Shown here one piece after another: positions 53,848-61,486 of a stretch of 64,000 nt of DNA (position 1 is its first letter; every line of letters starts with the position of its first letter). The notes under the pieces are model-generated. The model was given only the letters and a program-made list of their open reading frames with translations. It ran no database searches and was not told the DNA's origin. The position numbers were made by a program, and so were the translations under genes. Source of the DNA: Terriglobia bacterium (GTDB lineage: Bacteria; Acidobacteriota; Terriglobia; Terriglobales; Acidobacteriaceae); assembly GCA_020072585.1 (NCBI GenBank), contig JAIQGL010000021.1:124001-188000 (forward strand), given 5' to 3'.

Positions 53848-54906
53848 ATGCCTGAAACCATGCTTGCCGTAGTGAAACCGGAGGCCGCTCCGGGAGCGGA
53901 CGTGCGCCAGATGCCCGTTCCACAAATTGGCCCGGACGATGTTCTGGTGAAAGTGAAGGTGGCATCAGTCTGCGGCACCGATCTGCACATATACAACTGG
54001 GACCAATGGGCGCAGAACCGCATCAAACCACCGCTGATTCCCGGCCATGAATTCTGCGGGCATGTGGTTGCCATCGGCAAGAACGTAACGGCAGTGAAGG
54101 AAGGCGATTTCGTATCCGCCGAGATGCATGTGGCGTGCGGCAAGTGTTACCAGTGCCGCACCGGCGAAGCCCATATTTGCCAGCATGTGAAGATCATCGG
54201 CGTGGACGCCAATGGCGCTTTTGCCGAGTTCGTGAAGATTCCGGAATCAAATATCTGGAAGATCGATCCCGGCATACCGGCCGATTACGCCAGCGTGCTT
54301 GATCCGCTGGGTAACGCCGTGCACACGGTGCTGGCCGGGGAGATCGCGGCCAAGACCGTGGCGGTGATCGGCTGCGGGCCGATTGGGTTGTTCTGTATTG
54401 CCGTGGCACGCGCCTGCGGAGCCAGTGAGGTTTTTGCCCTTGAGATCAACGAGCATCGGCGCAAGCTGGCAACAAAAATGAAAGCCGATCATGTGCTCAA
54501 TCCCGCTAAAGACAATGTCTATGAGCAGGTGATGAAAGCCACAGGCGAGACCGGTGTGGACGTGATCCTGGAAATGTCCGGCCATCCGGATGCGATCCGC
54601 CTGGGCTTCAAGATACTGCGGCTGGGCGGACGCGCATCATTGCTGGGGATTCCCTCCAAACCGATGGAACTCAACCTGGCGACCGACATCATTTTCAAAG
54701 GCGCGCAGGTCCAGGGCATCAACGGTCGCCTGATGTACAAGACCTGGTACCAGATGAACGCGCTGCTCAAAGCGGACAAACTGGATCTGGACCCGGTAAT
54801 CACCGACCGGATGCCGATGGCCGACTTCAGCAAAGGCATGGACCGGTTGCGTACGGGTGAGTCGAGTAAGATTTTGTTGTACCCGAATGGGGTTTTAAAG
54901 AGTTAG
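53848..54906 (+). CDS. tdh: L-threonine 3-dehydrogenase
   Basis: 352 residues of the zinc-dependent medium-chain dehydrogenase family. Catalytic zinc ligands are C42, H67 and E68 and the structural zinc is held by C97, C100, C103 and C111. The NAD motif is VAVIGCGPIGLFC. It oxidises threonine to 2-amino-3-ketobutyrate, which Kbl then cleaves to glycine and acetyl-CoA. The Kbl gene is downstream, but a DinB-fold gene and a repeat element lie between them. AGGA precedes the ATG. Confidence 0.95.
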   Translation: MPETMLAVVKPEAAPGADVRQMPVPQIGPDDVLVKVKVASVCGTDLHIYNWDQWAQNRIKPPLIPGHEFCGHVVAIGKNVTAVKEGDFVSAEMHVACGKCYQCRTGEAHICQHVKIIGVDANGAFAEFVKIPESNIWKIDPGIPADYASVLDPLGNAVHTVLAGEIAAKTVAVIGCGPIGLFCIAVARACGASEVFALEINEHRRKLATKMKADHVLNPAKDNVYEQVMKATGETGVDVILEMSGHPDAIRLGFKILRLGGRASLLGIPSKPMELNLATDIIFKGAQVQGINGRLMYKTWYQMNALLKADKLDLDPVITDRMPMADFSKGMDRLRTGESSKILLYPNGVLKS

Positions 54907-55013
54907 CCGCAGATGTGCGCGGATGGCCGCAGATCGAAAGGGCGGCTGCGAATTGCGCGAATGAACACGAATCCAGAAAGATATAGTCTGCGTTGATCTG
55001 CGTTATTGTCGGC
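54907..55013. repeat. Composite inverted-repeat element between tdh and dinB
   Basis: It starts on the base after the tdh stop. Outer left units CCGCAGATG, GCGCGGATG, CCGCAGATC (54907-54935) face outer right units whose complement reads ACGCAGATC, AACGCAGACT (54986-55005). Inside is a GCTGCGAAT, GCGCGAATG, ACACGAATCC block (54945-54973) that is nearly identical to the right arm at 17728-17758. No open frame is inside. Confidence 0.55.
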
Positions 55014-55039
55014 AAAAAGACCTTGTTAAGGAGTGAGAC

Positions 55040-55615
55040 ATGGCGACCACTACAACTCGGCCGCAGCCTTCCTACCTTGCCGACCAGATGAACGAACTCA
55101 GGCAGCAATTCCGATCCTGTTCGGCTGCTGCGCAAGCCCTGGTGGGTTCAGTGCCGGAAGCTGATTTAATGCGGAAACCGGTGAAGCAAGGTTGGTCGAT
55201 TGCCGATTGTATTGAGCACCTGACCGCAACCACGCGGCTTTATCTGCCGATCCTCGATGCGGCGCTCAAGAATGCACCGGCAGGCAGCGGCCCTTTCAAA
55301 ATGGACTGGCGTGGCCGCCTTCTCAAATGGATACTGGAGCCGCCATACCGTTCCCGCGTAAAAACCCTGCCCAGCCTCGAGCCCAAGGTTTCTGATGTAA
55401 AGCAGGTGCTGCCCGATTTCCTCGCCAGCCAAGACTTGCTGTTTGAAGCCATGAAGCCCTGGAATGACCGGGCCCTGGACAAAGTGGTCATCACCTCGCC
55501 CTTCAATAAGAGACTTCGCTATAACATTTATTCGTTGTTCAATGTGGTCGCCGCCCACCAGCGGCGCCACTTGTGGCAAGCGCAGCGCGTTAAAGACCAA
55601 ATCAAAGGAATGTAA
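55040..55615 (+). CDS. DinB-superfamily protein with a Kbl-like N-terminus
   Basis: 191 residues. From about residue 25 it is a DinB/YfiT-type four-helix bundle (WSIADCIEHLTATTRLYLP, with a late HQRRHLWQAQRVK), a fold that binds a metal through three His and works in thiol transfer or stress enzymes. Residues 1-23 are almost the same as those of the next gene, Kbl (18 of 23 identical), which is not part of the DinB fold. The gene splits the usual tdh-kbl pair. GGAG precedes the ATG and kbl starts two bases after the stop. Confidence 0.8.
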   Translation: MATTTTRPQPSYLADQMNELRQQFRSCSAAAQALVGSVPEADLMRKPVKQGWSIADCIEHLTATTRLYLPILDAALKNAPAGSGPFKMDWRGRLLKWILEPPYRSRVKTLPSLEPKVSDVKQVLPDFLASQDLLFEAMKPWNDRALDKVVITSPFNKRLRYNIYSLFNVVAAHQRRHLWQAQRVKDQIKGM

Positions 55616-55617
55616 TC

Positions 55618-56832
55618 ATGTCCACTCAAACCACCCGACCGCAGCTATCCTATCTCGCCGACCAGATGAACGAGCTCAAGCAGAAGGGCACGCACTTCAA
55701 GCTGCGCGTGCTGGAAGACGCGCAGGCGCCGGAGTGTACGGTTGACGGCAAGCACGTCATCAATCTGGCGTCGAACAATTATCTGGGGTTGACGACGCAT
55801 CCAAAGCTGCGCGAAGCGGCGGTGGCGGCGATCAAGAAATTCGGCGTGGGCTCGGGCGCGGTGCGTACGGTCAGCGGAACCATGACGATCCACATGGAGT
55901 TGGAAGAGAAGATCGCGCGCTTCAAGAACACTGAGGCTTGCGTGGTCTTTCAGTCAGGCTTTGCCGCCAATGCGGGCACGGTTTCGGCGATCCTGGGGAA
56001 AGACGATTTCATTATCTCCGACGAGCTGAATCATGCCAGCATCATTGATGGCGCGCGGCTTTCGCGGGCCAAGATCAAAGTCTTCCGCCACAAGGACACG
56101 GCGCATGCCGAGGAGCTGCTAAAGGAAGTTGCCGGCGAGCCGGGCCACAAGCTGATTATCACCGACGGCGTTTTCTCCATGGATGGAGACATTGGCCCGC
56201 TGCCCGCACTGTGCGATCTGGCGGAAAAATATGGTGCCATCATGATGGTGGATGACGCGCACTCTTCCGGCGTGCTCGGACGCAACGGCCGGGGGACCAT
56301 TGACCACCACAAAGTTCACGGCCGTGTGGATGTGCAGGTGGGAACGCTCTCAAAAGCGATCGGCGCGCTGGGCGGATACGTGTGTGGATCGAAAGACCTG
56401 ATCGACTTTCTCTACCACCGCGCACGGCCATTCCTGTTCTCTACTTCGCATCCACCGTCCGTGGCTGCGACGTGCATTGCCGCGTTTGATGTGCTGGAGC
56501 AGGAGCCGGAGCGCATGGACCAGCTCTGGGCCAATACCCGGTTCTTCAAGAAAGAGCTGGGACTGCTGGGCTTCAACATCGGCGGCATCAGTACCCCGGC
56601 CAGCGAGACGCCCATCACGCCGATTGTGATCGGCGAAGGACGGCTCACCATGGAGTTCAGCCGCGAGCTGTTCAATGAAGGCGTGTTCGTGCCTGGGATC
56701 GCATTTCCTACGGTCGCGGAAGGCAAGGCGCGCCTGCGCACCATCATGACGGCCACACACACGCAAGACCAGCTAACCAAGGCGCTGGAGGTGCTGAAGA
56801 AAGTGGGAACGAGGATGGGTATTATCAAGTAA
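55618..56832 (+). CDS. kbl: 2-amino-3-ketobutyrate CoA ligase (glycine C-acetyltransferase)
   Basis: 404 residues of the alpha-oxoamine synthase family. The PLP Lys is K246 (GTLSKAIGALGG), with D212 and H215 in VDDAHSSG and H139 (SDELNHAS) stacking on the ring. It cleaves aminoketobutyrate with CoA into glycine and acetyl-CoA, completing threonine breakdown with Tdh. The gene's first 23 codons are duplicated at the start of the preceding gene. It is two bases behind that gene, so the two are coupled. Confidence 0.94.
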   Translation: MSTQTTRPQLSYLADQMNELKQKGTHFKLRVLEDAQAPECTVDGKHVINLASNNYLGLTTHPKLREAAVAAIKKFGVGSGAVRTVSGTMTIHMELEEKIARFKNTEACVVFQSGFAANAGTVSAILGKDDFIISDELNHASIIDGARLSRAKIKVFRHKDTAHAEELLKEVAGEPGHKLIITDGVFSMDGDIGPLPALCDLAEKYGAIMMVDDAHSSGVLGRNGRGTIDHHKVHGRVDVQVGTLSKAIGALGGYVCGSKDLIDFLYHRARPFLFSTSHPPSVAATCIAAFDVLEQEPERMDQLWANTRFFKKELGLLGFNIGGISTPASETPITPIVIGEGRLTMEFSRELFNEGVFVPGIAFPTVAEGKARLRTIMTATHTQDQLTKALEVLKKVGTRMGIIK

Positions 56833-56833
56833 A

Positions 56834-56866
56834 CATTCCGAACAGAGTTGAGGAATCCCTATTGCC
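56834..56866 (+). repeat. Short palindromic dispersed repeat, copy 5 (degenerate)
   Basis: CATTCCGAACAGAGTTGAGG followed by AATCCCTATTGC. It keeps the CCGA, GAGG and ATCCCTAT blocks, directly after the kbl stop. Confidence 0.55.
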
Positions 56867-56888
56867 CAGCAGCGTGCGATGCAATATC

Positions 56889-58193
56889 TCAATGCGGCCA
56901 TTCATAGGGAAACAACTTTGCGGCTTCCGCCGGGGCGATTTTGACGCCCAATAGTTCAGCGGCGTGGGCCAGTACCGGGTCTTCGCCGCGGCTGAGTTCG
57001 GCGGGCTTTGGCAACAGGAGTTCATCGGGGATAACGCCCTTTCCTTCCAGCGTCTGACCGTCCGGCATGCGGAGGTTCATCTCCGTTACTTCAGCTCCAA
57101 AGTAAACAAAGGTACCGGCGCCGAGCCGATGCGAAAAGAACTGTGCTCCCATCACTGATCCAGAGGAACGGTCTCCTATGATCGTGCCGCGTTTTTCCAG
57201 TTGGATGGTGCGAGCGAAAATCTCAGCGGCCGATGCGGAGTTGCTGTCCACCAGCACGACCAGCTTGCCGGTGAACGGATCCTTTTCCGGCTTCGCAACC
57301 ATCGGCTTCAAGGGTTTACGGCCGATGCGGTCGCCAATCTTCACCTCATGATCGAAAAAGCCGCCCAGGAACTCCTCCAGCACGTTGCCCGCACCGCCGG
57401 GATTGTCCCGCAAGTCCAGAATGAGGCCCTGATGCTTTTTGGCTACGTTTACGACACGGCGTATCTCGGGATCGTCTAGGTCAAACACACGCAATTTGCA
57501 GATGATCAGAGGATCGCCCTCTTCGATACATTTTGCGACTACTACATCACGATCAGCGCCAGTAATGTCGCGCAGGATTTTGCGATAGAAGACCCCGGGA
57601 TCTGTCATATCCATGATCTTCGGGACTTCCTTGATTTTGGCCGATACCAGGAGTTGGCGATCTTGGCCGTCAATGTTGTGCACCTGTAACTTGAGATCAG
57701 GCTGCGGCGCCAGGACTGACAGAATGTACTGCACCTTGGAGAAGTCTTCCCGAATGAGCGGCAGGCCATTGATGGAGAGGATCTGGTCACCGGCCCTGAG
57801 TCCTTTTTTCTCAGCGTCACTGCCGGGGCGGATGCGGGTGACATAGCAGCGGTCACCAACGAACTGCATGCGCCAGCCGTACTGGAGGATGTGCATGCGT
57901 CCAGGCGGCAGGAAACGGGTATGAGAATCGTGAAGGCCGTCCAGCGCCCAGCCGATCATTGCGAATGCCTGGCCCAGTAACGTAGCCGATTTGATCTTCG
58001 CGTCGGCTTCAACAACACGGCCTTCAAACTCTGCGAGCAATTGGGGATCATAGTAGTTCTTGCGAACGTCTTCAGCTACCATCCGCAGCATCTCGCGGGC
58101 ATCAGCGCGGTCATGTTCATCAATCTTCTGAGCGCGGGTGAGACCGGTCAGCACCAGTAGAAGCCCCAGAACGACTCCAGTTTTGCATACCAT
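56889..58193 (-). CDS. Exported S41-family (C-terminal processing type) peptidase with PDZ domain
   Basis: 434 residues from the ATG at 58193; the frame runs 150 bases further upstream but a signal peptide starts only here (MVCKTGVVLGLLLVLTGLTRA). A PDZ domain lies at about 130-210 (KKGLRAGDQILSINGLPL). The S41 core has LDLRDNPGGAGNVLEEF and the Ser-bearing LVDSNSASAAEIFA. The segment where CtpA has TFGKG reads IIGDRSSGSVMG, so the classical catalytic Lys is replaced; this form occurs in tricorn-like S41 groups. Substrates unknown. Confidence 0.88.
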   Translation of the reverse strand: MVCKTGVVLGLLLVLTGLTRAQKIDEHDRADAREMLRMVAEDVRKNYYDPQLLAEFEGRVVEADAKIKSATLLGQAFAMIGWALDGLHDSHTRFLPPGRMHILQYGWRMQFVGDRCYVTRIRPGSDAEKKGLRAGDQILSINGLPLIREDFSKVQYILSVLAPQPDLKLQVHNIDGQDRQLLVSAKIKEVPKIMDMTDPGVFYRKILRDITGADRDVVVAKCIEEGDPLIICKLRVFDLDDPEIRRVVNVAKKHQGLILDLRDNPGGAGNVLEEFLGGFFDHEVKIGDRIGRKPLKPMVAKPEKDPFTGKLVVLVDSNSASAAEIFARTIQLEKRGTIIGDRSSGSVMGAQFFSHRLGAGTFVYFGAEVTEMNLRMPDGQTLEGKGVIPDELLLPKPAELSRGEDPVLAHAAELLGVKIAPAEAAKLFPYEWPH

Positions 58194-58476
58194 AAAAGAT
58201 AGTCCCCCTCGCAGAAAAGGCAATCTTGCACCAAAGCTCGAGAGGGTTGCCAGTAAAATCTGCACGTGAGCCAGTTGGTGGACGCCTGGGCAACGTGTTA
58301 CTGCTTTGCAGTACACCGCGCGCGCTGGCTGGGCGGAGAGCAACTAAGCGATCCATCGCTCGGGCAGGGTTGAAACATGCAAGGCCTTATTCGAACCCAG
58401 TCTCTCACCTGCCGTGACGTTCATCACATCCTCCCGCCCATCCGCGCCGGACAATATTAGAAGGTGTGGAGGTTTT

Positions 58477-59595
58477 ATGAAAACGACATTGAGCGTTATC
58501 AAGGCGGACGTGGGCTCCATCGGCGGGCATATTGCGCCATCACGGCGGTTGCTGGAACGTGTGAAAGGTGTGGTGGAAGCTTCCGGCAAATTAATCATTA
58601 CAGACCACTTTATCAGCCATACCGGCGATGACGTTGCCATTTTGATGACGCACAAGCGCGGCGTGAATGACGAGAAAGTCCACAAGCTGGCGTGGGACGC
58701 GTTTGTTGCCGGCACGGCAGTGGCGAAAGAGGAAGGCCTCTATGGCGCCGGCCAGGACCTGCTCAAGGATTCCTTCTCCGGCAACGTACACGGCCTGGGG
58801 CCTGCCGTGGCCGAGATGGAAATAGAGGAGCGTCCGAACGATCCGTTCCTGTTCTTTGCGGCCGACAAGACCGATCCCGGCGCTTACAATCTGCCGCTGT
58901 TTCTGAGCTTTGCCGACGTGATGACCACACCGGGCCTGATCCTCTCGCCCAAGCTGAGCAAGGGCTTTCGCTGGGTGGTGATGGACGTGAACTATACAGA
59001 AGGCGACCGGGTGATCGAACTGAACACACCGGAGGATATTTATGACCTGGCAGCGCTGCTGCGCGACAACCAGCGCTACGTGGTTGAATCAGTCTGGTCG
59101 CGGGCGACCGGCGAGCAATGCGTGGCCGTAGCAACTTCACGCTTGCACAACATTGCCGGCAAGTATACGGGCAAGGACGATCCGGTCATGCTGGTGAGGA
59201 CGCAGATGAATTTCCCGGCAACGGGTGAGATTCTGGCCCCGTATGCTATCGGACATTTTGTAGGCGGAGGAATGCGCGGATCACACCAGATGCCGCTGAT
59301 GCCCGTGGCCATGAATACGGGAACATCCTATTTTGACGGGCCGCCGATGGTATCCTGCGCCGCTTTCTGCGTGCACAACGCCAAGCTGACGGAGCCGGCA
59401 GACACGTTTGCGCACCCGTTCTGGGACGAGGTGCGGGCGCATGCCAGCCGCAAGGCAATTGAGATGCGCCGCCAGGGCTTCAGTGGAGCGGCCATGCTGC
59501 CCATGGCAGAGCTCGAATATACCGGCGTGATGGAAAAGCTGGACGCCATGGATAAGCGCTTCACGGTGCGCATGAAGACGCCGGTGGCAGCATAA
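58477..59595 (+). CDS. fbp: Type V fructose-1,6-bisphosphate aldolase/phosphatase
   Basis: 372 residues from ATG 58477 with GTGGAGG upstream. The archaeal-type bifunctional enzyme makes fructose-6-phosphate directly from triose phosphates in gluconeogenesis. Its hallmark residues are in place: the aldolase Schiff-base Lys and Tyr (K233 and Y230 in KYTGKDDP) and the loop Tyr Y348 (ELEYTG). Acidic metal ligands appear in IKADVGSIGGH and ITDHFISHTGDD. The chain length equals the archaeal family. It is a single-gene unit with a terminator. Confidence 0.92.
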   Translation: MKTTLSVIKADVGSIGGHIAPSRRLLERVKGVVEASGKLIITDHFISHTGDDVAILMTHKRGVNDEKVHKLAWDAFVAGTAVAKEEGLYGAGQDLLKDSFSGNVHGLGPAVAEMEIEERPNDPFLFFAADKTDPGAYNLPLFLSFADVMTTPGLILSPKLSKGFRWVVMDVNYTEGDRVIELNTPEDIYDLAALLRDNQRYVVESVWSRATGEQCVAVATSRLHNIAGKYTGKDDPVMLVRTQMNFPATGEILAPYAIGHFVGGGMRGSHQMPLMPVAMNTGTSYFDGPPMVSCAAFCVHNAKLTEPADTFAHPFWDEVRAHASRKAIEMRRQGFSGAAMLPMAELEYTGVMEKLDAMDKRFTVRMKTPVAA

Positions 59596-59627
59596 GTAGT
59601 CGAAGGAGAGTGGCCGCGATGGCCCTT

Positions 59628-59663
59628 TCTGAAATCCCGAACGGGGAGTGAGGATTCCTATCT
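59628..59663 (+). repeat. Short palindromic dispersed repeat, copy 6
   Basis: TCTGAAATCCCGAACGGGGA followed by GTGAGGATTCCTATC, between the fbp stop and its terminator. It opens with the same TCTGAAATC as copy 1. Confidence 0.65.
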
Positions 59664-59675
59664 TCAGAGTAATTT

Positions 59676-59711
59676 GGGCCGCGCTGCAAATGCGCGGCCC
59701 AGATTTTATTT
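59676..59711 (+). terminator. Rho-independent terminator of fbp
   Basis: GGGCCGCGC and GCGCGGCCC form a perfect 9-bp stem around TGCAAAT, followed by AGATTTTATTT. Confidence 0.85.
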
Positions 59712-59744
59712 GGTAAGGTCAGAGTTTGGGGCGCCAGAGAGACG

Positions 59745-61034
59745 CTACTCTCGGAACTTTATTACACCACCCACCACCGTTGCCATTACCTTGCCCTGCA
59801 ACTGCCGGCCATCGAAGGGCGAGTTTTTTGATTTCGAATATGACTGCGCGGCATGGTAGGTCCACTTCTTTGCGGGATCGAAGATGGTAACGTCAGCGCG
59901 GGCGCCTACGGCCAGAGTACCGCGGCCTTGCAGGTTCATTACGCGCGCGGGATTTGTGGAGAGCAGTTCCACGATGCGTTGCAAAGGAATGTTGTGGCGG
60001 CTGTGCAGCACTGAGATACACAGGCCCAACGCAGTTTCCAGGCCAGTGATGCCGAAAGGCGCGCGGTCAAACTCCTGGTTCTTTTCATGAGCGGCGTGCG
60101 GCGCGTGGTCGGTGGCGACGCAGTCCACGGCACCGTCCGCCAGGCCGGCCAGAAGCGCTTCACGGTCTTCGCGGGAGCGCAGCGGCGGATTCATTTTGAA
60201 GTTCGTATCGTACAGGCCCACTTCTTCGTCGAGCAGCGTGAAATGGTGCGGCGTGATTTCGCAGGTCACACGCAGGCGATCACGCTTGGCCTTGCGCACG
60301 GCACGCAGCGCGGCGGCCGTGGAGAGGTGCGCAACGTGATAGCGGCCCTTGGTTTCAGCGGTAAGACGAATGTCGCGCTCCACGATCGAGCTTTCTGCTT
60401 CCCCGGGCCAGCCCCGCAGCCCCAGGCGAAACGCTGTTGGCCCGGCGTTCATCGCGGAGCCTACGGTCATGCGGCAGTCTTCCGCATGTTGCACGACGGG
60501 CATGTTCAGCGCTGACGCGGCGGCCAGCGTCTGGCGCATGATTTTATCGTCGAGGATGGGCTTGCCGTCATCACTGAAAGCCACGGCGCCGGCGCGTTTG
60601 AGCGCGGCAAAATCCGTGAGTTGCTCACCACGGCTGCCGAGCGTGGCCGCGGCAACGGGAAAGACGTTCACATGAGCGCCGCGAGCAGGATCGAGCATCC
60701 AGCGCGTGATCTCCGCCGAATCATTGACAGGGCTGGTATTTGGCATAGTACAGACGGAGGTAAATCCGCCGGCGGCGGCGGCCATGGTGCCGCTGGCGAT
60801 GGTTTCTTTGTGCGTTTGCCCCGGCTCACGCAGGTGAACGTGAATATCAATGAATCCCGGCGCGACGATCAGGCTGCGGGCGTTGAAGCTTTCGTCGGCC
60901 TTGCCGCGCAGCTTACCGTGCGGTGCGACTTCAATCACGCGACCGTCTTTGAGAAGCACATCATACTTGCCCTCGAGCTTCTCAGCGGGGTCGATGAGGA
61001 GACCGTTGCGAATTGCGAGAGTTCCAGGCCTCAT
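59745..61034 (-). CDS. pyrC: Dihydroorotase
   Basis: 429 residues of the class I (longer) amidohydrolase type. Zinc ligands are H65 and H67 (DIHVHLREPG), D156 (SDDGKP), H183 (VQHAED), H236 and D309 (ATDHAPH). It closes carbamoyl aspartate to dihydroorotate in pyrimidine synthesis. The ATG overlaps the stop of the GxxExxY gene by four bases, and its AAAGG ribosome binding site lies just outside the inverted repeat of that inserted element. Confidence 0.95.
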   Translation of the reverse strand: MRPGTLAIRNGLLIDPAEKLEGKYDVLLKDGRVIEVAPHGKLRGKADESFNARSLIVAPGFIDIHVHLREPGQTHKETIASGTMAAAAGGFTSVCTMPNTSPVNDSAEITRWMLDPARGAHVNVFPVAAATLGSRGEQLTDFAALKRAGAVAFSDDGKPILDDKIMRQTLAAASALNMPVVQHAEDCRMTVGSAMNAGPTAFRLGLRGWPGEAESSIVERDIRLTAETKGRYHVAHLSTAAALRAVRKAKRDRLRVTCEITPHHFTLLDEEVGLYDTNFKMNPPLRSREDREALLAGLADGAVDCVATDHAPHAAHEKNQEFDRAPFGITGLETALGLCISVLHSRHNIPLQRIVELLSTNPARVMNLQGRGTLAVGARADVTIFDPAKKWTYHAAQSYSKSKNSPFDGRQLQGKVMATVVGGVIKFRE

Positions 61035-61486
61035 GAAGAACCTTTCGCCGCAGATTTACGCAGATGAACGCTGATCTTTTTTCTTTCGTTTTCAAAGGCT
61101 AAGCGTTTTACCTGAGGCCTTGGGCCAAAATTCAGGAGAAGTCCTACTTCAATTTCAGTGGAACGCAAGTAGTGAAGGAGTTGGGCCTCATGGGCAGATT
61201 CAAGTGTTTTGCAGGCTTTTAATTCGACGAGAACAACTTCGCCGACCACCAAGTCCGCGTCATAAGAGCCAATCTTCTGGCCATGGAACCACACTGGAAC
61301 TGAAACTTGTTGTCGAAATTCAAGGCCGCGTTCTCTTAATGCGACTGCCATTGCTTCTTCATAAACTTTTTCAAGAAACCCGAACCCGAGTTCGTTATAA
61401 ACCTCGTAAAAGATACCGATAATCTGTTCAGTCAATGCTGAGTATTTATATCTGCGCTCATCTGCGTTGATCTGCGGCGACTGCAT
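61031..61486 (-). CDS. GxxExxY-family protein (PD-(D/E)XK nuclease-like) in an inverted-repeat cassette
   Basis: 151 residues. The name-giving motif is G36-F-L-E39-K-V-Y42. A PD-(D/E)XK-like core follows: D78 (SYDADLVV) and E88-x-K90 (VELK), then LLHYLRSTEIEVGLLLNFG, typical of the PDDEXK_3 family. Residues 3-13 and 138-147 are encoded by the two arms of a 31-bp inverted repeat, so the ends of the protein are repeat-derived. The ATG follows the pyrB TAA without a gap and the stop overlaps the pyrC ATG. A DNA-handling role, perhaps in moving its own cassette, is inference. Confidence 0.85.
   Translation of the reverse strand: MQSPQINADERRYKYSALTEQIIGIFYEVYNELGFGFLEKVYEEAMAVALRERGLEFRQQVSVPVWFHGQKIGSYDADLVVGEVVLVELKACKTLESAHEAQLLHYLRSTEIEVGLLLNFGPRPQVKRLAFENERKKISVHLRKSAAKGSS
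61045..61075. repeat. Inverted repeat arm, pyrC side of GxxExxY element
   Basis: 31 bases of three approximately 10-base units (CCGCAGAT, ACGCAGAT, ACGCTGAT). 27 of 31 positions match the inverted arm at 61450-61480. It encodes residues 138-147 (ISVHLRKSAA) of the GxxExxY protein. Confidence 0.85.
61450..61480. repeat. Inverted repeat arm, pyrB side of GxxExxY element
   Basis: 31 bases reading ATCTGCGCTCATCTGCGTTG then ATCTGCGGCGA, the inverse of the arm at 61045-61075 with four mismatches. It encodes residues 3-13 of the enclosed gene. The outer end of both arms is the TCGCCGCAGAT block. Confidence 0.85.

Noticed and set aside
58194-58343. N-terminal extension of the S41 protease
   Set aside because: The extension lacks family sequence and would precede the signal peptide starting at 58193.
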